This document shows positions 54,499 through 63,994 of a stretch of 64,000 nt of DNA, piece by piece. Source of the DNA: Aliirhizobium wenxiniae. Its GTDB lineage: Bacteria; Pseudomonadota; Alphaproteobacteria; Rhizobiales; Rhizobiaceae. Position 1 is the first letter of the stretch. Each line of letters opens with the position of its first letter. The notes beneath the pieces were generated by a model. The model worked only from the letters and a program-made list of their open reading frames with translations. It did not search any database and was not told the DNA's origin. The stretch lies in contig NZ_JAEUAN010000002.1 in NCBI RefSeq assembly GCF_019511445.1, positions 248,001 through 312,000 of the forward strand, read 5' to 3'. The position numbers were made by a program, and so were the translations under genes.

Positions 54499-56844
54499 CT
54501 ACTCGGCGGCAACTTCCTTGTAGTCCCGGTAATAGGACAGGTAGTTGGAGCGCAGCCGCTCCGGCGCACCCGGATCGGCATATTTGTGCAGCTCGGAAAG
54601 ATCCGTCTTGTTGAGGATGACGCCGATCGTCTTGGCGGCGATCTGCGGTTCCGACTGCAGCACGCTCTGCACCGCCTTGGCCGGCGTCGCGCCCCATTCG
54701 GTGACGAAGACGAAGGCATCTGCGTAAGGCTCGAACGCCTTGGCGTCGATGACCGGGATCAACGGCGCAAGGTCGACGACGATGACGTCAAATGTGTCCT
54801 TGATGCTTTCCAGGAACTGGCTCATGCCGCTGGAAGCCAGAAGCTCGCTCGTATGGGTCACCTGGCGACCGCGCGTCGTCATCGGCAGGATGGTGAGGCG
54901 CGAACGGCGGTCGACACGCGCAACGCTGGTCCACGACGTCTTGTTGAGGATGACGTCGACGAGACCGACTTCCGGCTCGCTTGCCAGCATCTTCGAAAGA
55001 CCCGGATTGCGAAGGTCGGCGTCGATAACGAGTGTGCGCGCGCCGCTCGATGCGATGAGACCGGCAAAATTGGCGGCCACCGTCGACTTGCCTTCGCCCG
55101 GCAGGCAGGAAACGACACCGATGACGGCGCATTTTTTGCCCTGCAGCACGATATCGCAGGCAAGCTTGGTGTTACGCAGCGTTTCGGCAAACTGCGAACG
55201 CGGCGCCTCGACTGCGACACGCATCATCCGGCGGAAGGAAATCGGATCGCCCACCGGCTGGTTGGCGGCCTCACCCTGCTCCGGCACAGCGGCAGGCTTC
55301 GGCGCGTCTTCACGCGCGGCACCGGCAATCCGCGGAAGGTAACCGAGGAAGCGCATGCCGAGCTTCTGCTGAACGTCTTCGCCGGTGCGGAAGAACCGTT
55401 CACGGAGTTCCAGAACGGCAGCAGCCGCACAGCCGATCAGAAGGCCGAGAATGACCGACAGTGCCAGCGTCAGCGTCTTGCGCGGGCTGGACGGAGAGAC
55501 CGGCACGCCGGCATCGGAAATAACGCGCGCCTTGGCGATCGGCAGGGACTGCTGCTGCGAGGCCTGTTCGAAACGCTGCAGGTAGGACTCGTAAAGCGTC
55601 CGGAGAGCCGAAGCGCGCTGCTCCAGTTCCTGCAACTGCACCATGTTCACATTCGCATCGGCATTGTTGCCGGCAACGCGCTGGATGTTTTCCCGCATCG
55701 ATTCAACGCGCGACTGCGAAACGTCCAGATCGTTCTTGAAGCTGCCGGTCAGCTGCTGCAATTCGCGGAACATCTGATTGGTAACGTCCTGCTTTTCGGC
55801 CTTCATCGCGATTGCCTGCGGATGATCGGCGCCGAACTGCTGGATGATCGCCTGTTCGCGGTCGTTGATGCCGATATAGCGCTTGCGCAGGTCCTGCATC
55901 ACGGTGTTGTCGGTGTCGCGGTTCGAAACCACGGCATTGTGCACGGCCGCTTCCGGCCCCTTGTCGATAATCGCCTTGTACTGGTTGTAGCGGGCGGCGG
56001 CGGTTGCCGCATCGGCCTGGGCCACGATCAGCTGGCTGTTGAGATCCGAAAGCTGCTGCGCCGACAGAAGTTCGCCGCGCGGGGAAATCAGGCCCTTTTC
56101 ACGCTTGAACTGTTCGACGGCGAGCGACGCCTGCTGCGAGCGGGTATTCAGGTCGTTCAGCCGCTCCTGCAGCCAGATGCTGGCGCGCTCGGTGGCGTCG
56201 AAATTGGCATTGAGCTGTTCCGTCAGATAGGATTGCGCATAGGTCTTGGTGATCTGCGCCGAAAGCAGCTTGTCCGGCGAGCGCACGGAAACGGCAACGA
56301 CCGAACTGCGCCCGACGCGTTCCACCGTCAGCCACTGTTGAATGATCGCTGCGGCCTTCTCACGGCGGCCTGCGGCGATCTGTTCCTCGGTCAAAGGCGG
56401 TGTGGAGGCCGAAAAAATCGAGGTTGCACCGCGGATCATACCCTTGACATGATCGACCGGCGATTTCGGCGGATCAACGATCAGGGCGTTCTCATCGAGC
56501 TTCGCCTTGTCGACGACGCTGAGCGCCAGTTCCTTCGATTTCAGGATTTCCACCGCACTGGACATGCGGTTGTCGAGCATCTGCGCCGACTGGACGTCCG
56601 ATGCGTTTTCTTCCGCATAACGGGAAAGATTGTCGTCCATGAGAATGTTGGTCATGGACGTGTACATCGGCTGGGCAAAGACCAGATAAATCCCGGCCAG
56701 AACAACCATAGCAACGACGCAAGCAGCGATCACGCCAAGCCGCCGCATCGCTGCAGACCACAGCTTGTCGAGGTCGATGAACGTGTCGTGGTCTTTCGGT
56801 TCCGGGGGAAATATCGTCATCGGTCGAAAGTTAGCCTGATCCAT
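54499..56844 (-). CDS. exoP: Succinoglycan chain-length/transport protein ExoP (Wzz-BY kinase)
   Basis: 781 residues, same design as Sinorhizobium ExoP. Span 1 GVIAACVVAMVVLAGIYLVF near residue 40, a long periplasmic Wzz coiled coil (SQQASLAVEQFKREKGLISP, GVESMRENIQRV-like), span 2 LALSVILGLLIGCAAAAVLE near 460, then the cytoplasmic BY-kinase domain with Walker A CLPGEGKSTVAAN near 585 and Walker B TLVIDADLRNPGLS. Several Tyr cluster at the end (NYLSYYRDYKEVA). It controls the length and export of the polymer. The start MDQANFRPMTIF at 56844 is preferred over the longer frame. Confidence 0.95.
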   Translation of the reverse strand: MDQANFRPMTIFPPEPKDHDTFIDLDKLWSAAMRRLGVIAACVVAMVVLAGIYLVFAQPMYTSMTNILMDDNLSRYAEENASDVQSAQMLDNRMSSAVEILKSKELALSVVDKAKLDENALIVDPPKSPVDHVKGMIRGATSIFSASTPPLTEEQIAAGRREKAAAIIQQWLTVERVGRSSVVAVSVRSPDKLLSAQITKTYAQSYLTEQLNANFDATERASIWLQERLNDLNTRSQQASLAVEQFKREKGLISPRGELLSAQQLSDLNSQLIVAQADAATAAARYNQYKAIIDKGPEAAVHNAVVSNRDTDNTVMQDLRKRYIGINDREQAIIQQFGADHPQAIAMKAEKQDVTNQMFRELQQLTGSFKNDLDVSQSRVESMRENIQRVAGNNADANVNMVQLQELEQRASALRTLYESYLQRFEQASQQQSLPIAKARVISDAGVPVSPSSPRKTLTLALSVILGLLIGCAAAAVLELRERFFRTGEDVQQKLGMRFLGYLPRIAGAAREDAPKPAAVPEQGEAANQPVGDPISFRRMMRVAVEAPRSQFAETLRNTKLACDIVLQGKKCAVIGVVSCLPGEGKSTVAANFAGLIASSGARTLVIDADLRNPGLSKMLASEPEVGLVDVILNKTSWTSVARVDRRSRLTILPMTTRGRQVTHTSELLASSGMSQFLESIKDTFDVIVVDLAPLIPVIDAKAFEPYADAFVFVTEWGATPAKAVQSVLQSEPQIAAKTIGVILNKTDLSELHKYADPGAPERLRSNYLSYYRDYKEVAAE

Positions 56845-56913
56845 TGTGTCATCCGCTCTGGGGAAATAGTGCAGGAAAGGCGAATGTCTCGCCTTTCCCG
56901 TAATCATTATGCG

Positions 56914-57819
56914 TCAAGCCGCGCGTACCTTGGTCGCGTGCGCATCGAGCAGTTCCTGGATCGTCACGGCCAGGTCGCCGCTCATGTCCGCACGCATCAT
57001 CGCAAAGGCGACGTTTGCCTCGATGAAGCCGCGCTTGGATCCGCAGTCGAATGTACGTCCCTGGTAAGGATGCGCATGGAACGGCTGAACCTTCAACAGC
57101 TTCTGCATGCTGTCGGTCAGCTGGATCTCGTTGCCGGCGCCGCGCTCCTGGCTTTCGAGAAGCTCGAAGATCTGCGGCTGCAGAATATAACGACCATTGA
57201 GGTAATAGTTCGACGGCGCATCGGCCGGCTTCGGCTTTTCCACCATGCCGGTGACCTGGAAGCCGTGGCGAACGTCCTGGCCGATGGCAACCACGCCATA
57301 GCTCGACGTCTCTTCCGGCGCGCATTCCTCGACCGCAAACACGTTGCCGCCCACTTCCTCATAGAGGTCCATCAGGCCGGACATGCAGCCGCGGGCGCCA
57401 TAGGAAACCATGTCGGGCAGAAGCAGCGCGAAAGGCTCGTCACCCACCAGTTCACGGGCGCACCAGACCGCGTGGCCGAGACCGAGCGGCACCTGCTGGC
57501 GCGTGTAGCTGACAGTACCGGCGAGCGGCAGCATCTTTTCCAGCTGCGTCACCTGCACGGTCTTGCCGGAACGGGTGAGGCTGGCGATCAGTTCGGGATT
57601 GCTGTCGAAATAGTCTTCAATGGCAGTCTTGTTGCGGCTGGTGACGAAAATGATGTTTTCGATACCCGCCTGCATGGCTTCATCAACGGCATATTGCACG
57701 ACCGGACGATCGACGATCGTCAGCATTTCCTTCGGCATGGCCTTTGTCGCGGGCAGGAAGCGGGTTCCATTGCCTGCGACAGGGATTACTGCCTTCCGAA
57801 CTGGTCTCTTCAAGTTCAT
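56914..57819 (-). CDS. exoN: UTP-glucose-1-phosphate uridylyltransferase ExoN
   Basis: 301 residues, GalU class. [20 protein letters not shown] with the nucleotide-binding loop at residues 8-27, [20 protein letters not shown], and [20 protein letters not shown] near 205. It makes UDP-glucose for succinoglycan. It is 44 bases downstream of exoO and 69 bases upstream of exoP in the same operon direction, as in Sinorhizobium. Confidence 0.95.
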   Translation of the reverse strand: MNLKRPVRKAVIPVAGNGTRFLPATKAMPKEMLTIVDRPVVQYAVDEAMQAGIENIIFVTSRNKTAIEDYFDSNPELIASLTRSGKTVQVTQLEKMLPLAGTVSYTRQQVPLGLGHAVWCARELVGDEPFALLLPDMVSYGARGCMSGLMDLYEEVGGNVFAVEECAPEETSSYGVVAIGQDVRHGFQVTGMVEKPKPADAPSNYYLNGRYILQPQIFELLESQERGAGNEIQLTDSMQKLLKVQPFHAHPYQGRTFDCGSKRGFIEANVAFAMMRADMSGDLAVTIQELLDAHATKVRAA

Positions 57820-57863
57820 TCCTAGTCCTTTCCAGGGGGCCTACATGCCCGATTGATCGGATT

Positions 57864-58820
57864 TCAGTTGACACCGGCCGCCTTGACGAACCGGCGCATG
57901 CGAACAGCGATAGGCATGCGGAAGTGCTTCAGCGCTCCCGGTGCTTTCAACGCGGTTTTGAGGAACCCACCGAGCGACTTGGCCTTGACCTCGTCGACGA
58001 GAGTGAGAAACGAGCGGGCTTCGATGATGCTGTGCGTGCGGCGACGCTGCGCCGCCATTTCGACCGGGCCGAGAGAGTAACGCGCCATGAACCGGCGGTC
58101 GCCTTCCAGCATGTCATCGAGGTGCTGATGTTTGAGCACGCGGGAGATCGACCCCTGCATGAGATAATAGACATAACCCGGATTGGGATCCGTGGCGCAA
58201 CGCCCGCCGCTGGCCAGAACCGAGGCGAACAGGATGTAATCCTCGCCAATCCTCAAGCCTTCGTCGAAACCGAGATCATGCGCCAGGAGAAAGGCGCGAT
58301 CGAAGATCGGTTTCATGTAACCGTAGTTGAAGGTCGTCTTGAAGATCAGGTTGGAATCGATGAATTCCGCAAGCGTGATCTCCGGCTTTTCTCTCAAATG
58401 CCGCTTGTCGAACATCGTCTTCGCAGGACCACCTTCGATCGGAACGACATCGACATTATCGACCACCATCTGCGCGTCGAGCGCCGCCGCCCGCTGCAGC
58501 ATGGACAGCGAACGTTCCGGATAAACGGCATCGTCGGAATCAAGCGTCGCGACGAACCGGCCGGTCGCGGCAGCGATACCGGTATTGCGTGCCCTGCCCG
58601 GCCCGCCATTCTGCGGCTGGCAGATCAGCCGCACGCGCGGATCGGTATAGGTCTCGGCAAGCGCTACCGTCCCGTCGGTCGAACAGTCGTCGACGACGAT
58701 CACCTCGACAGTCACACCGACCTGCGCCAAAGCGCTGTCGATCGCACGCGCAAGCGTCTCTTCCGCGTTATAGGCGGCAATGATGAAGCTGATATCGGGT
58801 ATCCCGCTATCCATGTTCAC
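57864..58820 (-). CDS. exoO: Succinoglycan glycosyltransferase ExoO
   Basis: 318 residues, GT2. DISFIIAAYNAEETLARAID at the start, VIVVDDCSTDGTVALAE and the DxD-like ATLDSDDAVYP near residue 95. Position between exoM and exoN matches S. meliloti, where ExoO adds a beta-1,6 glucose to the octasaccharide side chain. It overlaps exoM by four bases. The start may also be the ATG two codons on. Confidence 0.93.
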   Translation of the reverse strand: MNMDSGIPDISFIIAAYNAEETLARAIDSALAQVGVTVEVIVVDDCSTDGTVALAETYTDPRVRLICQPQNGGPGRARNTGIAAATGRFVATLDSDDAVYPERSLSMLQRAAALDAQMVVDNVDVVPIEGGPAKTMFDKRHLREKPEITLAEFIDSNLIFKTTFNYGYMKPIFDRAFLLAHDLGFDEGLRIGEDYILFASVLASGGRCATDPNPGYVYYLMQGSISRVLKHQHLDDMLEGDRRFMARYSLGPVEMAAQRRRTHSIIEARSFLTLVDEVKAKSLGGFLKTALKAPGALKHFRMPIAVRMRRFVKAAGVN

Positions 58821-59746
58821 GCAGCCTCCGGGGTGCCGTATTGGCGGATTTCACGAACGCCGAGCATGCCCATCACCGCGCCGACATGCAGCGCGCCACG
58901 CAACGCATAACGATTGCGCTTCACCGGCATCAGCGTGAAGGCTGCGGCGATGGCGCCACAATAGCTCGCCTTTGTGGCAGCGATGAGAGCCTTGGGGAAA
59001 CGCTTCACGCCGCCATTTTTCGCAGCAACGATCCGGCCATGCGTCTGGCCCGAACGGAACCGACGCTTGGCAAGCCACATGAAGCTGGCCCGGCTCGCCG
59101 GCACCGGCTCCAGCACCAGCGCATCCTCGGCAAATTCGATCCGCCCGCCGCTTTCCGTCAGCTGCGAAAAGAAATGCGTATCCTCGCCCCCGCTCTGGCC
59201 AAGCGCCAGCGCGAAACGGCGGCCTGCAATGAGCGGTGAGCGCATGTCGAGCAGCGTATTGCAGGTGTAGCCGGTAATGATCCGGCCATCGACCCAGACC
59301 GGCATGGTCGAATGGAAATCGCCACTGCGCATCCAGGCGGCACTGTCGTCGCCATAAAGCGCACGCACCGGGCCGAGCACGGCTTCCGCACCCGTCCGGC
59401 GAGCCTTTTCATAAAGGGCTGCCAGCCATTCCGGCGTCGCCGTCTCGTCATCGTCGATGAAGGCGAGAAAATCCGCGTCGGCCGAAGTGAGGCAGGCATT
59501 GCGGGCAATCGAGATGTTCGACTTCGGGCAATGGACATAGAGGATCGGGAACGGGGAGTGCGCGCGCAGGCTCTCCACAAGGTCGCTTGCACTCGGAACC
59601 GCATCATTGTCGGCCACGATCAGGCGCAGCGAGACGCCTTCGGGAACGTTCAGCTTGAACAACGATTCCAGCGTTTCCCTCAGCGCCGGACGCCGATAGG
59701 TGCAGATGCCTATGTCGATTTTTGCCACGGTGAGATCAGCCGTCAT
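58817..59746 (-). CDS. exoM: Succinoglycan glycosyltransferase ExoM
   Basis: 309 residues, GT2. KIDIGICTYRRPALRETLES at the N-terminus, LRLIVADNDAVPSASDL, and the metal site ADFLAFIDDDETATPEWLA near residue 85. In S. meliloti ExoM adds the fourth sugar, a beta-1,4 glucose. It overlaps both neighbours by four bases, so the group is one transcript. The start at 59746 is set by family N-terminus and exoA overlap. Confidence 0.93.
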   Translation of the reverse strand: MTADLTVAKIDIGICTYRRPALRETLESLFKLNVPEGVSLRLIVADNDAVPSASDLVESLRAHSPFPILYVHCPKSNISIARNACLTSADADFLAFIDDDETATPEWLAALYEKARRTGAEAVLGPVRALYGDDSAAWMRSGDFHSTMPVWVDGRIITGYTCNTLLDMRSPLIAGRRFALALGQSGGEDTHFFSQLTESGGRIEFAEDALVLEPVPASRASFMWLAKRRFRSGQTHGRIVAAKNGGVKRFPKALIAATKASYCGAIAAAFTLMPVKRNRYALRGALHVGAVMGMLGVREIRQYGTPEAA

Positions 59747-60777
59747 GCAACCCTCTTTCGTCGAATGCGAAGCAGTTCCATCCAGAACCCGGCGGACCAG
59801 GCGAGGTGCATGATCATCGCGGGGATGGTGGCGAAGAGTGCGATCATGTTGCGCTGACCGACCGCCATATAGGCACCGTAGGCGACGCAGGCGATCATCC
59901 AGACGGCAACCGGAACCGCCGCCCACCAGTAGAGCAAGGCGAGAACCGCACCGGCAACCACGGGCGCGACCGCAAGCGGAATAGCCTGGCGGATCTTAGG
60001 GATGGAGCGATGTTTCAGGAGGTTCTTCGCCCGGCCCCGGCCATAACCGAGATACTGGCGAAACAGCGCCGATGCACTGGAGCGCGGATAATAGGTCATG
60101 AAGGTTTCGCCCGTCATCCAGATGCGGAAGCCCGCGTTACGAAGCCGGAAGTCCAGTTCGGCATCCTCGTTATGGCTGAATGTCTCGTCGTAACCGCCGA
60201 CCTGACGATAGGCTGCGATCCGCATCAGCGCATGGTGGCCATGATCGACCCACTCACCGCCGCCACCGGCGCGGTGCTTGGAACCGCCATTGCCGAGCTT
60301 GGAATTCTGCGCGATCGCCGCGGCCTGTTGAAAAGCGCCGAAGCCGACCGTTTCCATGCCGACCACGACCGAATCCGCCTGGTGAGTAACAGCTTCCTCG
60401 ATCAGCGCCTGGCAATAATTGTCCGGATAGTCACCATGGGCATCGATACGGATCAGATAGTCGCGACCGTCACCGTAGGTCTTGACCGCGAGGTTCATTG
60501 CCGCACTCTGGATGCGCTTGGGATTGTCGAGCAGTACGAGGTCGCGGATTTCACCGATCATGCGGCGCACGATATCCGGCGTGCCATCGCGGCTGCCGCC
60601 ATCGGCAACGACGATCAGCATGTCCGTCTCGCCCCTCTGCAGCGAGAACTTGCGCAACAGCGCCTCGATCGTCTTTGCCTCGTTGAGGCATGGGATGACC
60701 ATCAGAACACGCGGATTGGCTGTTATTTCAGAAGGTTGGTTCGACATGTCGGAACCGGAAACGCTACTCATGACCAT
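59743..60777 (-). CDS. exoA: Succinoglycan glycosyltransferase ExoA
   Basis: 344 residues, GT2. RVLMVIPCLNEAKTIEALLR opens the domain, with LIVVADGGSRDGTPDIVRRM, IRIDAHGDYP near 115 and a C-terminal pair of spans (AVAPVVAGAVLALLYWWAAV, VAVWMIACVAYGAYMA). In S. meliloti ExoA adds a beta-1,3 glucose. The ATG at 60777 follows GAGGTGG; ATG 60771 is also possible. It overlaps exoM by four bases and is eight bases from exoL. Confidence 0.93.
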   Translation of the reverse strand: MVMSSVSGSDMSNQPSEITANPRVLMVIPCLNEAKTIEALLRKFSLQRGETDMLIVVADGGSRDGTPDIVRRMIGEIRDLVLLDNPKRIQSAAMNLAVKTYGDGRDYLIRIDAHGDYPDNYCQALIEEAVTHQADSVVVGMETVGFGAFQQAAAIAQNSKLGNGGSKHRAGGGGEWVDHGHHALMRIAAYRQVGGYDETFSHNEDAELDFRLRNAGFRIWMTGETFMTYYPRSSASALFRQYLGYGRGRAKNLLKHRSIPKIRQAIPLAVAPVVAGAVLALLYWWAAVPVAVWMIACVAYGAYMAVGQRNMIALFATIPAMIMHLAWSAGFWMELLRIRRKRVA

Positions 60778-60785
60778 ATTCCACC

Positions 60786-62009
60786 TCACGACTGCATGGT
60801 TGACGCAGCCTGTATTTCAGCAGGCGAGCGAAAATCGGGTTTTAGCGATGCGAGCTTTGCCACCAGCGCCCGGCAGTCGGCCGGGCCGGTAATCCATTGG
60901 CCGCGCTCGATCGCGGCGATCCGGGCAAATTGCTCGGCGTAAATTTCGGCTGTCATCTGCGAAAACAGGGCTTCCAGCACTTGCGGCGTCGCGGCATCGA
61001 TCGTCATGCCGATATCGCGGCGGCTGAGAAAACGACCGGTCTCGGTGGTTTTCAGCGCAATCGGCACCGCGCCGTAAAGCCCGCCTTCATAGAGACGGTT
61101 CGGCAGCAGCCATTCTGAGTTCAGCCCTTCTTCGAAGAAGTCGATCGCCCAGTTGAACTGCACCTCGTCATAGATGCGGGCGAGATCCTCCGGGTTCCGG
61201 TAGGAACCGTGGAAGGTGACATGTGGGGCTTCCGAAACGATCCGGTCGAAATCGGCAAATTCGCTATAGGCCGGGCGGCCGCGCAGCACGATCTCGACCT
61301 TGCCATCCATGCGGCGGGCAAAATCGGTCAGGATCGACAGCGACTTGGCGCAGCGGATCGCACCGAACCAGCCGATCCGCCACGGCTCGCCGGCCTTCGG
61401 CGCACGCGGTGTCGGCTGAAGCGGCAGGCTATCCAGATCGAGCGCAAGAACCTTGTTTTCGAGCAGCAGAACCGGCAGCGAAAGCCCGGAGCGCGGTTGG
61501 AAGAAGTTTTCGACAAAGGCAGGCGAGCTGGTGATCAAGAGCTTCGCACGGCGGCCGAAATGGCGCTGGAATGCCCGCACCAGACGCCCCTTCCAGCCTT
61601 CGTCGAGCAGAAGGCGATGGATATCGAGGCATTCGTAGACGATCGGCAGGCTGCGGTCGAACAGACGCGCCGCCTGCCCTGCCAGCGCCAAAGTCTCAAG
61701 ATTGCGGGCGATAATCACGTCGGGACGGTCGATACCGGCAAGCCGGCTCTTCAGCCCGGCACTCGCCTTGAAGATCGCCCCGATCCGCTGCGCAAACTTT
61801 CCGTCGGATGTCTCGCCCAGCACGATGGTGCGCACGCCCGGCTCGCCCTCGAGCAGATTGCGTCCTCTGGTAAAGCCCGCAACCGTCACGTCCGCGCCCC
61901 CGGCCTTCAGGGTAAGCACACGCCGCCTGATGGCCGCATCGGCCAGATCATGGGCGAGATAGAGAACGTTTATGCTCAAACGGGCATGCTCCTGTGCTGA
62001 AAAACTCAA
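60786..62009 (-). CDS. exoL: Succinoglycan glycosyltransferase ExoL
   Basis: 407 residues, GT-B fold of the GT4-like group. NVLYLAHDLADAAIRRRVLT, then VIIARNLETLALAG, YECLDIHRLLLDEGWKG and WRIGWFGAIRCAKSLSIL with the C-terminal NRLYEGGLYGAVPIALK. In S. meliloti ExoL adds the third sugar, a beta-1,4 glucose. It is 37 bases downstream of exoK. Confidence 0.92.
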   Translation of the reverse strand: MSFSAQEHARLSINVLYLAHDLADAAIRRRVLTLKAGGADVTVAGFTRGRNLLEGEPGVRTIVLGETSDGKFAQRIGAIFKASAGLKSRLAGIDRPDVIIARNLETLALAGQAARLFDRSLPIVYECLDIHRLLLDEGWKGRLVRAFQRHFGRRAKLLITSSPAFVENFFQPRSGLSLPVLLLENKVLALDLDSLPLQPTPRAPKAGEPWRIGWFGAIRCAKSLSILTDFARRMDGKVEIVLRGRPAYSEFADFDRIVSEAPHVTFHGSYRNPEDLARIYDEVQFNWAIDFFEEGLNSEWLLPNRLYEGGLYGAVPIALKTTETGRFLSRRDIGMTIDAATPQVLEALFSQMTAEIYAEQFARIAAIERGQWITGPADCRALVAKLASLKPDFRSPAEIQAASTMQS

Positions 62010-62046
62010 CGCAATATGACAAGCGAAGAAATGGCTGCGGTCAGGC

Positions 62047-62838
62047 TCAATCGAGATTGCAGGCGACGGATTCAGGGAACTGGCACGCGTCTCCCTGAGC
62101 GGTGAAGGAAACCCGGTCGATCACCATGGATGCCTGCCCCTGATAGGAGAAGCGGCCCATCCAGTCCTTCAGCGTGTCGGTACCCCACAGGCTGAGCATG
62201 ATCTTCTGGTCATTGGTCGGGATCTTCGAAGGGTCGGTCACCTCATGAACGAGCTTGCCGTTGACGAAGTAGCGAAGGCGGTCCTTCTCCCAGACGAAGG
62301 CGTAATCGTTGAAACCCTGATCGGCGCCACCGGCGACGGGAATGAGCTTCTCGTTGCCGCCCTTGCCGTTGATATACTGGTTGACCTGAACCTGGTTGGT
62401 GTTCTTGCCGAGCACCTCGAAGTCGATCTCGTCCCAGGGCTTTTTGTCGGTCGGGCCGATATAGGTGAAGAAGGCCGAGTTGAGGCCCGAACCGGTCGCC
62501 GCCTTCATCCGCACTTCATAGGTACCGTAAAGGTAGCGCGACTTGGTCTGCACCTCGCCGCAGAGAAATTTGCGGTCCTTCGACTGGCCTTCGGAAAAGT
62601 TCAGCGTCAGCGTGCCGCCCGCCGTATCGATCTGCTTGCGCGACCAGGTGCAGTTCTGGTGCGAGCCGTTGGCCCAGCCGTCTGCGACATACCAGAAGGA
62701 CCGGTCGAAACTGTCGAAATTCTCGACGAAGGACTTGTTGTTCAACGTCCCTTGCGCCGCAGCCGGCATGGCGACGGAGAGGAAAGAGAGGCCCAGAGTG
62801 GAGATGGCGGCCGCGAGTTTGATGGCGATGGTCGTCAT
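62047..62838 (-). CDS. exoK: Succinoglycan endo-glycanase ExoK (GH16)
   Basis: 263 residues with a Sec signal peptide (IAIKLAAAISTLGLSFLSVA). The catalytic signature is PWDEIDFEVLG (E-x-D-x-E) near residue 135. SRYLYGTYEVRMKAATGSGL and LSLWGTDTLKDWMGRFSYQG are typical of bacterial lichenase-like GH16. ExoK cuts high-mass succinoglycan to low-mass forms in the periplasm or medium. The ATG at 62838 begins the signal peptide; the frame continues to 62874 without reason. It is four bases downstream of exoH. Confidence 0.95.
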   Translation of the reverse strand: MTTIAIKLAAAISTLGLSFLSVAMPAAAQGTLNNKSFVENFDSFDRSFWYVADGWANGSHQNCTWSRKQIDTAGGTLTLNFSEGQSKDRKFLCGEVQTKSRYLYGTYEVRMKAATGSGLNSAFFTYIGPTDKKPWDEIDFEVLGKNTNQVQVNQYINGKGGNEKLIPVAGGADQGFNDYAFVWEKDRLRYFVNGKLVHEVTDPSKIPTNDQKIMLSLWGTDTLKDWMGRFSYQGQASMVIDRVSFTAQGDACQFPESVACNLD

Positions 62839-62842
62839 GGTT

Positions 62843-63994
62843 TCACCTGCGCTGTTGTGACAGTTTCGGTTCAATCGGGTGCGAGGACCCGACAGGACGG
62901 TTCGAAGTCGCTTTCGCGAGTTTTTCCCTGCGCCCGCGGCTGCCGGTCAGGATCTGGTAGACGGGCGACGCAATCCGCATCATGACGGCGTTGCTGATCA
63001 CCAAGATGACAAGCGAGAGAACAACCGAGCCGAAATAGAAGAGCGGATAGACTTCGGGCGAGCCGACGCGGTTCCACACCATCCACAGCGCCACAAGCAC
63101 CGGGTAATGGGCGCAGAAGACCCAGAAGCTCAGGCTGCCCGTCGACGCCAAGCGCTTGCCGAGCCGCGTTTCGATCACGAGTGCCGAGATCATCCAGACA
63201 CCGAAGGCGCCGACGATGGACAGCACGTTGCGCGCCAGATCGACGCCCCAGGGGTAAGCGGGCTGGCTGAGATAGATCGCCAGCGACAGCGCGAAGGCCG
63301 CGGCAAGCGTGGCGATCGAACCCGGCCATGCGAAACGATCCAGCGCCTTCAGATCCGCGGCACGCAAGCCCAGATACATGCCGAGCGCGAAGCTGAACAG
63401 GATCGAGCGCTTGACCACGATGGCAAAGCTCAGGTCCGGAATGACGGCGAGAACGAAAAGCACGGCAAGCACCGGGATCGCGGCGCGACGCAGCAGGAAG
63501 AGCAGGATCGGCGACAGAAGAATGCAGACGAACAGATCGCGCAGGAAATACAGCGGCACATTGGCCGGCATGCCTTCCAGCGCAAACGCGTAGGTCAGCA
63601 TTTCGCGCACCGATGCCGTGATATCCGGGAAATAACCGACGCCTATGCCGACGCGCTGCAGGCCGAGGATTGCGACGAACAGGCCGAGATTCCAGATCAA
63701 GAACGGCAGAAGCACGGTCATCGTCTTGGAACGGACCACCTTGCCATAGTCGAAGGATGCCGCGCCTTTGCGCAGCAGAAGATAACCCGAGATCATGCTG
63801 AGGCACGGCACGCCGATGCGAAACAGGCTGTCGCCAAGAAAAACACTCAGCCAGTTGAACCAACCGGTCTGGGCAATCACCACATCGGATGCCGGGTCAT
63901 GCGGCACGTGTACGAAGACAATGCCGCAGATCAGCAGGATACGCATCAAATTGATACGCGAGGATATGTTCTGATCAACAGTCAAACCAGTCAC
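62843..63994 (-). CDS. exoH: Succinoglycan succinyltransferase ExoH, 5' end at window edge
   Basis: 383 residues visible from a GTG at 63994; the frame stays open to the edge so the true start may lie beyond the window. It is an acyltransferase 3 family integral membrane protein with about ten spans. LMRILLICGIVFVHVPHDPA carries the conserved His, and GVPCLSMISGYLLLRKGAAS follows. ExoH transfers a succinyl group to succinoglycan, which is needed for nodule invasion in S. meliloti. It heads the visible exoHKLAMONP block. Confidence 0.92.
   Translation of the reverse strand: MTGLTVDQNISSRINLMRILLICGIVFVHVPHDPASDVVIAQTGWFNWLSVFLGDSLFRIGVPCLSMISGYLLLRKGAASFDYGKVVRSKTMTVLLPFLIWNLGLFVAILGLQRVGIGVGYFPDITASVREMLTYAFALEGMPANVPLYFLRDLFVCILLSPILLFLLRRAAIPVLAVLFVLAVIPDLSFAIVVKRSILFSFALGMYLGLRAADLKALDRFAWPGSIATLAAAFALSLAIYLSQPAYPWGVDLARNVLSIVGAFGVWMISALVIETRLGKRLASTGSLSFWVFCAHYPVLVALWMVWNRVGSPEVYPLFYFGSVVLSLVILVISNAVMMRIASPVYQILTGSRGRREKLAKATSNRPVGSSHPIEPKLSQQRR

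Noticed and set aside
54478..57825. An 1115-residue open frame on the plus strand opposite exoP and exoN
   Set aside because: It is exactly antisense to two well-conserved genes, has no ribosome site, and its composition (high Arg, His, Gly) is that of a shadow frame in GC-rich DNA.
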